Shown one piece after another: positions 9,033-18,165 of a stretch of DNA of 64,000 nt. How positions within the stretch are numbered: the stretch's first letter is position 1; each line of letters starts with the position of its first letter. The stretch comes from CAZEAC01 sp964510065 (lineage in GTDB: Bacteria; Bdellovibrionota_C; UBA2361; CAIXSY01). The notes below the pieces were generated by a model, which ran no database searches, was not told where the DNA came from, and worked only from the letters and a program-made list of their open reading frames with translations. The DNA is taken from positions 5,452 through 69,451 of the forward strand of contig CAZEAC010000018.1 of NCBI GenBank assembly GCA_964510065.1, read 5' to 3'. A program made the position numbers and the translations under genes.

Positions 9033-10568
9033 ATGGGCAGCACTGATACATTGCGAGAGAAGGAAACCGAGGCACTTCAAGCTGGAGGAGCTGAAAGAAT
9101 TAAGCGCCAGCATGCCGCGGGAAAGCTGACCGCACGTGAACGTATCGAAAAGCTTCTCGATCCCGGTTCGTTTTTTGAAATTGATAAATTTGTACGCAAT
9201 CGTTCAGCTGCGCTCCCCGCAGAAATGGAAAAACCTCTCGGCGATGGCGTGGTCACAGGCTCAGGAAGCATCGACGGTCGCACCGTTTTTGTATTTGCGC
9301 AGGACTTCACTGTGTTCGGCGGATCACTCTCATCGGCTCACGCAAAAAAGATATGTAAGGTAATGGATCGCGCGTTAGAGACAGGCGCGCCAGTTATCGG
9401 ACTCAATGACTCAGGCGGCGCGCGTATACAAGAGGGAGTCGAAAGCCTTGCCGGTTACGCCGATATCTTTCTTAGGAATGTACAATGCTCGGGCGTTATT
9501 CCTCAGCTCTCGTTAATTCTTGGTCCGTGCGCCGGCGGCGCGGTGTATTCGCCGGCAATTACCGATTTTATTTTTATGGTCGAGGGCCTCAGTCATATGT
9601 TTATTACCGGCCCCGAAGTCATTCGTGCGGTCACTAAAGAGGAGGTAAGCAAAGAAGATCTTGGGGGCGCAGAGGCACACATGACCCGGAGTGGCGTTTC
9701 GCATATCCAAACAAAAAGCGAAGATGAATGTTTTGCGTTTACTCGAAAGCTCCTCGGATTTATCCCATCAAATAATCTTGATGCTCCGCCTCATTCAGAT
9801 TTCACCGACATTGCAGCCGGAATGGATGAAGCGCTGGCGCATATCGTTCCCGACTCGCCGAATAAACCCTATGATATGCACGGCATTATCTCACGGATTG
9901 CCGATAATGGTGAGTTCTTTGAAATTCAACCACACTTTGCCGCAAATATCCTGATTGGCTTTATCCGTCTCAATGGGTATTCAACAGCGGTTGTTGCAAA
10001 TCAGCCCTCTGTACTGGCCGGATGTCTTGATATTAACGCCAGCGTAAAGGCCGCGCGATTTGTCCGATTCTGCGATGCGTTTAATATTCCTCTTCTGACG
10101 CTGGTTGACGTTCCTGGTTTTCTTCCTGGTGTAGCCCAGGAGCATGGAGGTATTATCCGCCATGGCGCGAAATTACTGTACGCGTTCGCTGAAGCGACGG
10201 TGCCTAAAGTTACTCTGATCACCCGTAAAGCGTACGGTGGCGCATACGACGTTATGAGTTCGAAACATCTCCGCGGTGATTTTAACTTTGCCTATCCGAC
10301 CGCTGAAATTGCGGTTATGGGCCCGGAGGGCGCAGTTAATATAGTGTACAGAAAAGAGCTCGACGGTAGTAACGCGGAGCAGCGCGCGCGCCTCATTGCC
10401 GAGTACCGTGCCAAGTTTTCGAACCCTTGGGAGGCCGCCGAGCTCGGATTTGTCGACGCAGTGATAGATCCGAAGGAAACTCGCCAAATTTTGATACAGA
10501 GCTTCGCGCGCCTTCGCGGGAAACGGTTGGTCAATCCGCGAAGAAAACATGGGAACATTCCGCTATGA
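9033..10568 (+). CDS. pccB: Acyl-CoA (propionyl-CoA type) carboxylase carboxyltransferase subunit
   Basis: The product transfers carboxyl from carboxybiotin to an acyl-CoA, or in reverse acts as methylmalonyl-CoA decarboxylase alpha. The 511 residues cover both crotonase-like halves: GGARIQEGVESLAGY, GPCAGGAVYSPA and DVPGFLPGVAQEHGGI with the paired oxyanion glycines, and a C-terminal RKHGNIPL tail typical of PccB/MmdA. It is the first gene of a three-gene operon joined by ATGA overlaps to a 76-residue protein and a biotinyl carrier. No biotin carboxylase or membrane decarboxylase subunit is in the window, so direction cannot be settled. With the mutase at 3.8-5.5 kb, propionyl-CoA carboxylation is the more likely role. 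Confidence 0.93.
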   Translation: MGSTDTLREKETEALQAGGAERIKRQHAAGKLTARERIEKLLDPGSFFEIDKFVRNRSAALPAEMEKPLGDGVVTGSGSIDGRTVFVFAQDFTVFGGSLSSAHAKKICKVMDRALETGAPVIGLNDSGGARIQEGVESLAGYADIFLRNVQCSGVIPQLSLILGPCAGGAVYSPAITDFIFMVEGLSHMFITGPEVIRAVTKEEVSKEDLGGAEAHMTRSGVSHIQTKSEDECFAFTRKLLGFIPSNNLDAPPHSDFTDIAAGMDEALAHIVPDSPNKPYDMHGIISRIADNGEFFEIQPHFAANILIGFIRLNGYSTAVVANQPSVLAGCLDINASVKAARFVRFCDAFNIPLLTLVDVPGFLPGVAQEHGGIIRHGAKLLYAFAEATVPKVTLITRKAYGGAYDVMSSKHLRGDFNFAYPTAEIAVMGPEGAVNIVYRKELDGSNAEQRARLIAEYRAKFSNPWEAAELGFVDAVIDPKETRQILIQSFARLRGKRLVNPRRKHGNIPL

Positions 10569-10795
10569 AAAAAAAGAAAACTGGCAACCGCGTTAAGCAG
10601 TCTCTCCCGTCATCTTTAACTGCACCGCTGTTCGTTCCTGATTTCGATCTACTCGAGCACCAGAAACGTTTGCCGACCTCCGCCGAGATCGCGGCACTTG
10701 CGGCGACACTCGATCAGATACTTCCTCCGGGAGATACAAAGTCACGTTCGTGGGAAGAGCAGGCGCGCGCACAGAGCCTTGAGCAAAGGATATGA
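10565..10795 (+). CDS. Small protein of the acyl-CoA carboxylase operon
   Basis: The product has 76 residues. The frame is open upstream inside pccB, but the ATG at 10565 overlaps the pccB stop as ATGA and is the natural start. Its own stop overlaps the next start as ATGA (10792-10795). The N-terminus is very basic (MKKKKTGNR), the rest mostly helical with an acidic end. No transmembrane segment is seen, so it does not look like the delta subunit of a sodium-pumping decarboxylase. An epsilon-like or assembly role is inferred only from its position between the carboxyltransferase and the biotin carrier. Confidence 0.7.
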   Translation: MKKKKTGNRVKQSLPSSLTAPLFVPDFDLLEHQKRLPTSAEIAALAATLDQILPPGDTKSRSWEEQARAQSLEQRI

Positions 10796-11178
10796 AAAAT
10801 CTCTTACTTTCGGTAAACGGAAAGAGCTTTAATGTCCACAATCCTCGGCGCGATGGATCGCGAATCTGCTTCTTGATTGAGGGCACGCCTTACACCGTTG
10901 AGATACAAAGTACAGCAGTGATTGGTACTTCCGCCACCGAACTGACGACGCAGTCGCGCGCAGAGTCTGATACTGTAATTGCACCGATGCCAGGGGTAGT
11001 CATCTCGCTCCCAGCAAAAGAAGGCCAGCGCGTAACCAAGGGCACTACCGTGGTTGTTATCGAGGCAATGAAAATGGAGAACTCAATTACTGCGCCACGC
11101 GATGGTGTGGTCTCGCGAGTTCAGACAAGCCTTGGTGAAGAAGTGCGAGCCGGACAAGAGCTTCTTTACATTAAATAG
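10792..11178 (+). CDS. Biotin carboxyl carrier protein of acyl-CoA carboxylase
   Basis: The product has 128 residues. The C-terminal half is a biotinyl domain: APMPGVV, then VIEAMKMEN with the biotinylated lysine in AMKM, then APRDGVV and LLYIK at the end. The N-terminal 60 residues form a linker or partner-binding region (LLLSVNGKSFNVH), like the oxaloacetate/methylmalonyl decarboxylase gamma or PccA C-terminal type. It is coupled by ATGA to the preceding small gene. It needs biotin protein ligase and a biotin carboxylase from elsewhere in the genome. Confidence 0.9.
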   Translation: MKNLLLSVNGKSFNVHNPRRDGSRICFLIEGTPYTVEIQSTAVIGTSATELTTQSRAESDTVIAPMPGVVISLPAKEGQRVTKGTTVVVIEAMKMENSITAPRDGVVSRVQTSLGEEVRAGQELLYIK

Positions 11179-11553
11179 GGCTAGCGGACACTCCCTTCCC
11201 TCGGAGACCGCGCGGCAACAGGGGAAGCAACTTTTCGGAAATTTCCACGAACAGTACTGCGAAATCGAATACTTTGTATTGATAGTAATTGTTCGGTATG
11301 TGCGACCAGCCCTGTTTAGAGAGACCCGCCACTTTGATATAGAGGCATGAACTTGCAATGCGGATATCGCCTTGACTTCACTGTCGACGATTTCTTAATC
11401 GTTCTAGGTAAGGCTGCCTACTGCAGATTTCAGATCGATAGAAAGTAACTATTCGCAATCATTAATGGAAAGTGAATAATTGACTTTGGTATATTCAATT
11501 ACGTAAAAAACAACTGTTTAAAAAACTAATTCGCCTACACAAACGGGTGACGT
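11179..11553. other. Non-coding gap after the carboxylase operon
   Basis: No gene is supported in this 375-base gap. Short open frames on both strands have no ribosome site or recognisable product. The last 100 bases before the next gene are AT-rich and are the likely promoter region of the exported protein at 11554, but I cannot mark a convincing -35/-10 pair. No strong hairpin or repeat was seen. Confidence 0.5.
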
Positions 11554-12798
11554 ATGCGCAACTGGATCTCGACTGTAACTTTCTGTGCACTGGTAACGAT
11601 CTGCCTTTTCCCGACTGAGGTTCGCGCAGAAAAGAAACGCAAAATCCGCATCCATTTTTTTGGTGTAAGTTACTGGAGCGGCGACGATTCAAACGAGAAC
11701 CATAAATTCTTCTCAGGCGCCTCCAAAGCCTCATACGATGCGGTGTGGGACGCGACTACCTCGGCCGACCAATTCCCTACCGGCTTTCCTAAGGTCGTAG
11801 TGCAGAGGGCTTCGGGAAAAGTTCAACAGCGCTCACGCGGCGGCACCGATGATTGCGATGCGGAACTTACCTATAGCACTGAGCCCGGCCTTCAGCCCGG
11901 AGCAAGTATCTATTTTCGAGACAACAAAACAGTAGCGATTCAAATTCCAGCACCGCACGCGGCGAAGATGATTCGAAAAGATGGCGTCGCGCTCTGTAGC
12001 GGGCCAGCGTTCCCGGTCTATACCCAAGGAGATGGCGTGACAACGACTCCCGGCGTCTATTATGAGAATCTTCCTCCCGAGCCCGGTTCTACCACCCTGG
12101 TTGATCGGGCGGGGACCGCCGCGCTCGAGATCGATATCCGCAGACCGGAGTCGAGTGTTTACTTTTCATATTCGCAGACGGCAATGTTTTCGGGCGAAAG
12201 TTACAAAGGTGTCTGGTTTGGAGTTGTTACCGTTGAGGAAAATCCTCCGTCACAGCTTCCCGGCGCTCCGGATCTCGAAAAAATGACCGGCTACATTCCA
12301 CCACGAGAGTACGAGGCTCCTCCCGAGCCACCACCCGGCCCAATTATCCAGCTTCCCGGCGGCTTTAGCCGCTGGATACGCGACCCGATTATCAAGGATC
12401 TGGCGGGAGCTCTCAACGCTCTTCAAACAATCTGGAATTCACTCACCGGCTCCCGTTCGCCGCGTGCGCGCACCGCGCAGGGTCAGCCCGATTTCACTTA
12501 CGATAAAACCACTCGCACGTTAACTATTACCTCAACGGGAACGCCTCCCGGACCAGGGTCACTCGATCTCGCAATGGCCATTGGCAAAGGCAAGCCGGTA
12601 TACGCCGGTACGCTCAGCTTTTCGAGCAGTGCCACGCACACCTATTCACTCGTATTGCCAAGTGCTGTAGATAAAGCTTTGGCGAAAGGTAAAGCCTTTG
12701 AACTCAAACTTTCAGCGATAGTGACGCCGATTCTCAATCGCCCGGGCAAGCCGGTAACGAATAAAGTTCGCATCAAAGCGAGAAGTGCACGCCGTTGA
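11554..12798 (+). CDS. Unknown secreted protein
   Basis: The product has 414 residues. The first 25 form a clear Sec signal peptide (charged start, hydrophobic core WISTVTFCALVTICLF, cleavage near VRA-E). A proline-rich hinge lies around residues 245-265 (PPREYEAPPEPPPGP). The final 100 residues look like alternating beta strands, possibly a small sandwich domain. No catalytic motif or lipobox is seen, so it should be soluble in the periplasm or outside the cell. The reading frame ends before a convergent gene on the minus strand. Function unknown. Confidence 0.75.
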   Translation: MRNWISTVTFCALVTICLFPTEVRAEKKRKIRIHFFGVSYWSGDDSNENHKFFSGASKASYDAVWDATTSADQFPTGFPKVVVQRASGKVQQRSRGGTDDCDAELTYSTEPGLQPGASIYFRDNKTVAIQIPAPHAAKMIRKDGVALCSGPAFPVYTQGDGVTTTPGVYYENLPPEPGSTTLVDRAGTAALEIDIRRPESSVYFSYSQTAMFSGESYKGVWFGVVTVEENPPSQLPGAPDLEKMTGYIPPREYEAPPEPPPGPIIQLPGGFSRWIRDPIIKDLAGALNALQTIWNSLTGSRSPRARTAQGQPDFTYDKTTRTLTITSTGTPPGPGSLDLAMAIGKGKPVYAGTLSFSSSATHTYSLVLPSAVDKALAKGKAFELKLSAIVTPILNRPGKPVTNKVRIKARSARR

Positions 12799-13003
12799 AG
12801 ATTTAGTGGCTCCCGACGAGATGGCAGATAACATTGAACACAGCCGAGCACTCAAGCAGCGAAAGACTCGTCTCGGGGATTTGAGCTTCTTGTTTCAACG
12901 CATAAAAAGTCACCGTGGTGTCTTACGGAGCTTCGAGCTGAACGCCTCGAATTAGCTCGCGGCGTTAAAAGCGTGAGCGCAGCCCCCAATTAGATCCAGG
13001 CTC

Positions 13004-15001
13004 CTAGGGACTTACTTGTAAATTCGCGGGCGCAGCGGGCGCTGCGCTCGCAGGAAGCGATCTGTAGCAGGCACTTGCTTCAAAACTCTTGATCGCGGGA
13101 GTAAGTGAATACAGCGGATCCACAGCGCTTTTCTCGAAGCAAAGTCGCGCCGGAATCTTGTTCGCACGACCATCGCTTTCGGGGATGTTACCAGCGGTAA
13201 CATCGGGACCAATTGGTGGCCAAGGCGGCGTGCCCCACGGGGTGTTCCACCACGTAACACGATCTGTCTCACTTAGAAAAAAAGTGTTGGGAATTGTTTG
13301 TGTCGAAGGAACCGCGACCGCAGGCATAAAAGCTTTCGCTCCCCCAGGCGAAACTTCACTTGAAAGATATCGAGCCGCACGATGCACGGTATCGTAATTT
13401 CCCCATCGCACCATGGTGGTATAGGCAAGCGGATCGTACGCAACAACGCCAGCCGTAGTGCCGGTGTTAGCGTAACCGACGATAAAAATAGCTTTATTCG
13501 GATCACCGGTGCCGATCGGAGTATTGCATGGTGGAGGAGAGGCACAATCTTCGTAATGATCCTGGTAGCCGAGCGTACCGATGACATTACCAATCCAATT
13601 GGTACCGCGACGATACGCTGTCGGCTGCGCGGCGGTGGTATCGCTTGATTTTCCGGGCTCCCACCCAGAGTAGTAATTGCGCACATCGGTAAGATAAGGG
13701 GCACTCCCGTGAAGATTATCGGCGAGATGCCCATTAAAATCGTTGCCCTCGGCGAGGACGTAATTATCGGGCCCGTGATTTTGGTAGCTGTGTTGCATCC
13801 AACTCGCCGAACTGCTTGTTGAGTCGACCGAGTAGTTATATGCAAACACGGTCCCTGAGTGAGTCGAGGTCGCAAAAGCGCCTGCCATGCGTTGGGTAAT
13901 GTTGTTGATCACAAGAAGATCGCTTGATTGCAGCGGAACTATCGCGTAATTGACGACGCTCCCCGTGCTCGTACCGTAGAGATAATTGTCTCGGAATTCG
14001 CATCTGCTAGTCTGCACGGCGTAAAGATGTTCGGATTGTGTCGACGCGCCGATCGTGCGAATTCCTTTCACCCATGACCCATACGCAGCATAAAGTGTCA
14101 CGCTTGCATTCATACTCCCGCCGCGCGTGTCCACGGTTAGAGCTTCGAGACCATTCATATACGAGAGCGTCGAGAGATTGCCGTAGTACCAAACCTGGGG
14201 CGAAGCTTCAGCCCGCCAGTTAGTCATGTAAAGGCCGGGCGAAATCGTAAGCGTATTTCCGCTTTTCGCCTTCACCTTTACCACTTGCATCTGGATTCGA
14301 TCGCCAAGTTCGCTGGAATTACAGGTTGTCGTGCACGGGCCGCGACCCCACGCTGCCCAATCCCCGGTATCAGGATCGTCATTGCTCGTCTGCCATGTTC
14401 CGCAGAGTCTCGCCGAACCAGCTTTGCACGAAGTGACGACTGCGCCGCCGTTATCAGTGACATCCTGCATCTGGTCGAGGACAATTATTTGCTCTTCGGA
14501 AATATTGTCGGCATTTGCAACCGTTATCTTAGTTTCCCCTCGTCCATATCCTCCGGTCCAGTTGGTATGTCCGACACCATTGTAGGCGAAGTAACGGGCG
14601 TTGCAGTTAGCGATCGCAATGGCAGCGCTGCCTTGCCCACACCCGATTCCGCTCCCGGTGAAAATAAGTTTTGTCGCCATCGCACCGGCGCCTCGGAGCG
14701 TTACGTTTTGCGCTCCGGTAAAATCGATTGCACTGGAAAGATTATAGGTGCCGGCGCTAAGAAACACGACTCCACCGCCTAAATTAGAACAGGCGATTAT
14801 CTCGGCGTTAATCTGCGCGGCGGATACTCCGGCATTGAGTGTTTTACAATTGTTCGTTCTATGCGGGATGCCGTCGGGCACTCCGGCATTTTTCCCCCAG
14901 TCAATAGTGCGTGATGCCTGGTCGAGAACGCTTCTGATATCTTGCGCATGTCCGATACAGGTCAGGCAAGATAGGATGACGGTGGCTAGCATCTTCGACA
15001 T
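13004..15001 (-). CDS. Secreted right-handed beta-helix protein (pectate-lyase-like fold)
   Basis: The product has 665 residues from the ATG at 15001, which directly starts a signal peptide (MSKMLATVILSCLTCIGHAQ). A frame open 19 codons further upstream gives no better start. The mature part begins like a pectate-lyase superfamily domain (GGGVVFLSAGTYNLSSAI), typical of parallel beta-helices that act on polysaccharides, and is rich in Asn, Thr, Ser and Gly rungs. It has several Cys, probably in disulfides. The last 20 residues are Ala/Pro-rich and could be a linker or attachment tail. Polysaccharide lyase or hydrolase action is plausible but no catalytic set was identified. Confidence 0.75.
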   Translation of the reverse strand: MSKMLATVILSCLTCIGHAQDIRSVLDQASRTIDWGKNAGVPDGIPHRTNNCKTLNAGVSAAQINAEIIACSNLGGGVVFLSAGTYNLSSAIDFTGAQNVTLRGAGAMATKLIFTGSGIGCGQGSAAIAIANCNARYFAYNGVGHTNWTGGYGRGETKITVANADNISEEQIIVLDQMQDVTDNGGAVVTSCKAGSARLCGTWQTSNDDPDTGDWAAWGRGPCTTTCNSSELGDRIQMQVVKVKAKSGNTLTISPGLYMTNWRAEASPQVWYYGNLSTLSYMNGLEALTVDTRGGSMNASVTLYAAYGSWVKGIRTIGASTQSEHLYAVQTSRCEFRDNYLYGTSTGSVVNYAIVPLQSSDLLVINNITQRMAGAFATSTHSGTVFAYNYSVDSTSSSASWMQHSYQNHGPDNYVLAEGNDFNGHLADNLHGSAPYLTDVRNYYSGWEPGKSSDTTAAQPTAYRRGTNWIGNVIGTLGYQDHYEDCASPPPCNTPIGTGDPNKAIFIVGYANTGTTAGVVAYDPLAYTTMVRWGNYDTVHRAARYLSSEVSPGGAKAFMPAVAVPSTQTIPNTFFLSETDRVTWWNTPWGTPPWPPIGPDVTAGNIPESDGRANKIPARLCFEKSAVDPLYSLTPAIKSFEASACYRSLPASAAPAAPANLQVSP

Positions 15002-15221
15002 GGAGTAATTCCCTAGGTTTCGCAATTCTACGGCGCTAGCTTTCGCCGTGAGATTCATGCCTTAAGCCGATTTCAGTCTACTTGGTTCGACTTGGCAAAA
15101 CAAGGATCTACCCTGAACAGGAATACCTCGGAAGCTTCTCCCTCTCTCATTATTCCCCGACTCAATCCCAAATCTCGTCGCGCGCGGTCTCCGAGAAAAT
15201 AGATGGGAGAAATAAATGAGG

Positions 15222-15524
15222 CTAGAAGCTAAGCTGCATCACTCTAAGCATTACGTTAGTACCTTTTTTTTCACGCTCTTCCGGGCGGGTGTGCTCAAGC
15301 ACAACAGCGGCGTCGCCTTGAATTCTGTCAGCAAGGTTGTAAATAATCTTTGAAGACTCACTTTCCTCAGTACGAAGCTCGTTAACGCGGACAAGAAAAA
15401 CAGACTGAGCATTGCTTCTCGCGTTTACGGCCTTTTGATCTCTATCGAGTTTTCTGGACTCTGCTATACCAGAAGTTGCAGCCATGCCGATCAATAGTAG
15501 TACCGCGCAAATGATTCGACTCAT
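15222..15524 (-). CDS. Small secreted protein, unknown
   Basis: The product has 100 residues. The ATG at 15524 has GGAGAG upstream and starts a signal peptide (MSRIICAVLLLIGMAATSGIA). Fifteen further codons upstream are open but lack a good site. The mature part is about 77 charged residues with a helical look (NELRTEESESSKIIYNLAD). No cysteine pair or lipobox is visible. No family is recognised; it stands alone between the beta-helix gene and the DUF3617 gene. Confidence 0.6.
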   Translation of the reverse strand: MSRIICAVLLLIGMAATSGIAESRKLDRDQKAVNARSNAQSVFLVRVNELRTEESESSKIIYNLADRIQGDAAVVLEHTRPEEREKKGTNVMLRVMQLSF

Positions 15525-15773
15525 AATTAACTCTCCGCTGTTGCTCGCGTCCCGGATCATATCGAACATCCAGCGGCGAACTTTACATACACGATCGTTA
15601 ATTTTACCTGAGCGGTCGATAAGAGTAGATTTCTGATCTTTTCGGATTTTGTGATCGAAACTCCTCGCAGCAGAACAACGAGGAGCTCGTATGCTACAAT
15701 CAGAGAATTTCGTAGCGTCAATAACTGAGTAAAATCAGCTTCCCGCTAGGGATTTCAAGGCCAAGGGGGCGCG

Positions 15774-16325
15774 CTATTTTACCGGAGGCCGTGGCATCGC
15801 CGATTTTCCCGCAGCAGCCAGCATTTCTATATTCACCTTCATGCCATTGCCTAGGACCATGTCACCAGGACGCTGATCGGCGGCACAAGCGCCTAGCCAT
15901 TTCGCGGAAATAGTCGTTGTCGCTTGATTAATCCCCATGAGCGGCGGCGTGTATGTAACCTCGCTCTTTCCAGTATAAGCACTTTCAAAATCACCTTGGA
16001 CCGTTCCCCGCGAAACCATCTTGACTCCCATCATCTGACATTCAGAGTCAGTGATATAGGTATCACCCTGCCTTTTTATCTCCATCTTGCTACACTGCGC
16101 ACCCATTTGCGACGCCATACCGTTTCCCATCTGCATCATTTTTTCGTCAGTCTTGGCATCGATGCACTGCTTGATTGTTTGCGGCGGCGTTCCCGAACGT
16201 GAGCTCTGCACCGTGATTTCCCACTGACCAGCCTTGCGAGTCGGGAAGCTGTCAGCGTACCCAGAAACAGCAGCCAATGGGAGTATTTGCATCGTAGCAA
16301 GCAAAGCAATGGCGATCTTTTTCAT
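15774..16325 (-). CDS. DUF3617 family secreted protein
   Basis: The product has 183 residues, with a signal peptide (residues 1-25, ending SGYADS). The mature region matches the pattern of DUF3617 proteins: an opening GQWEITV strand, QCID near the middle of the first half, a run of Met residues around the conserved C, and a later GTVQGDFESAYTGKSEVTY segment followed by GACAADQRPGD. Members are small periplasmic proteins of unknown role. Four cysteines could form two disulfides. There is no operon partner within 40 bases. Confidence 0.8.
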   Translation of the reverse strand: MKKIAIALLATMQILPLAAVSGYADSFPTRKAGQWEITVQSSRSGTPPQTIKQCIDAKTDEKMMQMGNGMASQMGAQCSKMEIKRQGDTYITDSECQMMGVKMVSRGTVQGDFESAYTGKSEVTYTPPLMGINQATTTISAKWLGACAADQRPGDMVLGNGMKVNIEMLAAAGKSAMPRPPVK

Positions 16326-16373
16326 ATAAAGCTCCTGGTACCAAAAGTGCTACTCAATAAAAGAATAGCGCGG

Positions 16374-17210
16374 CTACCCCTGCTTCACAAGCTTCTCAAT
16401 TCGCGACAGCCGCTCAAGCACGTTCTCATTTATTATCTCGAGCTTCTGATGCAACTCGGCAACCTCTAATTCAGCTTTAAGATTGACCTCATATTCGATA
16501 TCGCCGCGGATCCGGTCTTTTGCCGACTGCACATTTTGCGCAAGCAACACGAAGATACTCAAAAAAATCGCCTCGAGTGACACCGCCATCGTCAACAGCC
16601 CAAACGGGAAGGGATCAAACGGATCGACGCCGGGTACCCAATCCAGATTCATGATAATCCAGAGGAAGAAAAAGATGGCATTTATAAAAAGGAAGCTCAT
16701 CGTGCCGCTATATTCCGCGATAAAGTTGGCGAGCTTCTGATCCCATCGCAGCGCGAGTCCGATCTGTTCGTTCGCGTTTCGTGCCGCACGGCGGCGCAAT
16801 ATCGTATCAGCATTGCGCAAGCGAGCAGCCAATACTTCCATCATGAGATATCCAAGGTCAGGATGAGCGACAAGAAATTCTCGCACTACTGCGCGCTTAA
16901 TCGCGAGCACTTCGACGCTCGAGACCGCGCGCGCGGTCGCAGTTCGCGCGCCATGGTCGAGCACAGCGAGCTCGCCAAAGACCTCACCCTTCTTAAGCAC
17001 ATCGAATACTATCTCCTCACCGAGCGTATCACGCACCGAGATCTCGACCTCGCCACTATCGACAACAAAAAGAGAGTCTCCCGGATCTCCCATTGAAAAG
17101 ATTGTCTGTCCAGGCGAGAATCGTAGGATCTCTGCCTTGCTGACAAGCGCGTTCCATTCGCTAAGTGGCAAGCAGGAGAAAAGAGATTGGCTCGAAGGCT
17201 TTCCGATCAT
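16374..17210 (-). CDS. Cyclic-nucleotide-binding domain plus DUF1003 membrane protein
   Basis: The product has 278 residues. Residues about 10-125 form a cNMP-binding domain: a PGQTIF strand, GDSLFVVDSGEVEI, and the phosphate-binding cassette FGELAVLDHGARTATARA. Residues about 150-235 match DUF1003: FINAIFFFLWIIMN, a DPFPFGLLTMAVSLEAIF loop and helix, and the NRxxxxxxxD-like AKDRIRGDIEYEVN region. The end is a short coiled coil. It should sit in the inner membrane with the sensory domain in the cytoplasm. Its start codon overlaps the stop of the ferredoxin-NADP reductase gene (TAATG), so redox state and cNMP or a similar ligand may be linked. Confidence 0.88.
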   Translation of the reverse strand: MIGKPSSQSLFSCLPLSEWNALVSKAEILRFSPGQTIFSMGDPGDSLFVVDSGEVEISVRDTLGEEIVFDVLKKGEVFGELAVLDHGARTATARAVSSVEVLAIKRAVVREFLVAHPDLGYLMMEVLAARLRNADTILRRRAARNANEQIGLALRWDQKLANFIAEYSGTMSFLFINAIFFFLWIIMNLDWVPGVDPFDPFPFGLLTMAVSLEAIFLSIFVLLAQNVQSAKDRIRGDIEYEVNLKAELEVAELHQKLEIINENVLERLSRIEKLVKQG

Positions 17211-18049
17211 TAGATTCGTTGCTCGGTTGAAGCGCTGGCAAGCGGCTCAGATGCCGCTCGTGCCGACTTAGTATCCTGATTCCAATAACGCTCGATGTGC
17301 AAGTTTCCGTGTCTCCCCGCGCCGTGCGTGGCGAAGCCACCTCGGTGCAGGAGCTCCTCAGTCTGGTCAATCATGCTCGGGTTTCCACAGAGAAAAACGT
17401 GATCGCGCGCCGGATCTAGCCGAACGACCTCAGAGCTAAAAAGTCTCTGGACGTGGCCTTTTTCACCGCACCATGCGTCACCGCCACGACTTACTACCGG
17501 GATATAGGAGAGTGGGCGATTTTCACAGAGCGACTCAATCTCATCGCGATACGCCAAATCTTCTGCAAAGCGCACCCCATGGAGAAGCTGCACGCGACGG
17601 CCGGATGTCCAGGTGGACGCCGTCCGAATCATAGACATAAAGGGCGCAATTCCAGTGCCGGTCGCAACAAGCACCAGATTCGCTTCTTCCGGAACTCCCG
17701 CGAGGGTAAAATTTCCAGTTATTTTATTCCCGGTATATACCCGGTCGTCCGGTTTAAGTAGGGTAAGTCGCGGAGTCAACTCGCCATCGGGCACGACCGC
17801 AATGCAGAACTCTAGGAGGTCTCGACAATCAGGACTTGAAGCGATTGAATAAGCCCGCTGAATGAGCGGCCTCGCGCTCTCGGGTTTTCTCTGCTGCGGA
17901 AAATCATCAGGACGAGGAAATGATTTGGGCAGGCCAAGCATGGCGAACTGCCCAGGTCGAAAGTTGCGCACCGTCTCATCCGGCTTCACTGTTGCAACGA
18001 AAAGATTTTCTGCGAGAGTTTTACGACTTACAAACGTTGCGTTTAACAT
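17210..18049 (-). CDS. fpr: Ferredoxin/flavodoxin-NADP+ reductase
   Basis: The product has 279 residues. FAD-binding motif RAYSIASSP, the second strand set LEFCIAVVPDGELTPRL, the NADP-binding loop VATGTGIAPFMSMI and the late FLCGNPSMI segment identify the Fpr family, and the C-terminus resembles bacterial Fpr enzymes (HIERYW). It moves electrons between NADPH and ferredoxin or flavodoxin in the cytoplasm. It leads a two-gene operon with the cNMP/DUF1003 protein (1-base overlap). The gene is transcribed away from the sugar kinase at 18166. Confidence 0.9.
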   Translation of the reverse strand: MLNATFVSRKTLAENLFVATVKPDETVRNFRPGQFAMLGLPKSFPRPDDFPQQRKPESARPLIQRAYSIASSPDCRDLLEFCIAVVPDGELTPRLTLLKPDDRVYTGNKITGNFTLAGVPEEANLVLVATGTGIAPFMSMIRTASTWTSGRRVQLLHGVRFAEDLAYRDEIESLCENRPLSYIPVVSRGGDAWCGEKGHVQRLFSSEVVRLDPARDHVFLCGNPSMIDQTEELLHRGGFATHGAGRHGNLHIERYWNQDTKSARAASEPLASASTEQRI

Positions 18050-18165
18050 TGACTACTCCTAAAGAACAAAGGCCTGGAAATCTAGCAGATCTTGGGATAC
18101 ATTGAAATGCTCTCGAAAACCGTTCAAATTATCTTGAGTGGCTGAAATTACAACGGGGAAATACG

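Noticed and set aside
9033..11178. Sodium-pumping methylmalonyl-CoA decarboxylase operon
   Set aside because: The membrane beta subunit and a hydrophobic delta subunit are missing, so a carboxylase role is preferred, though not proven.
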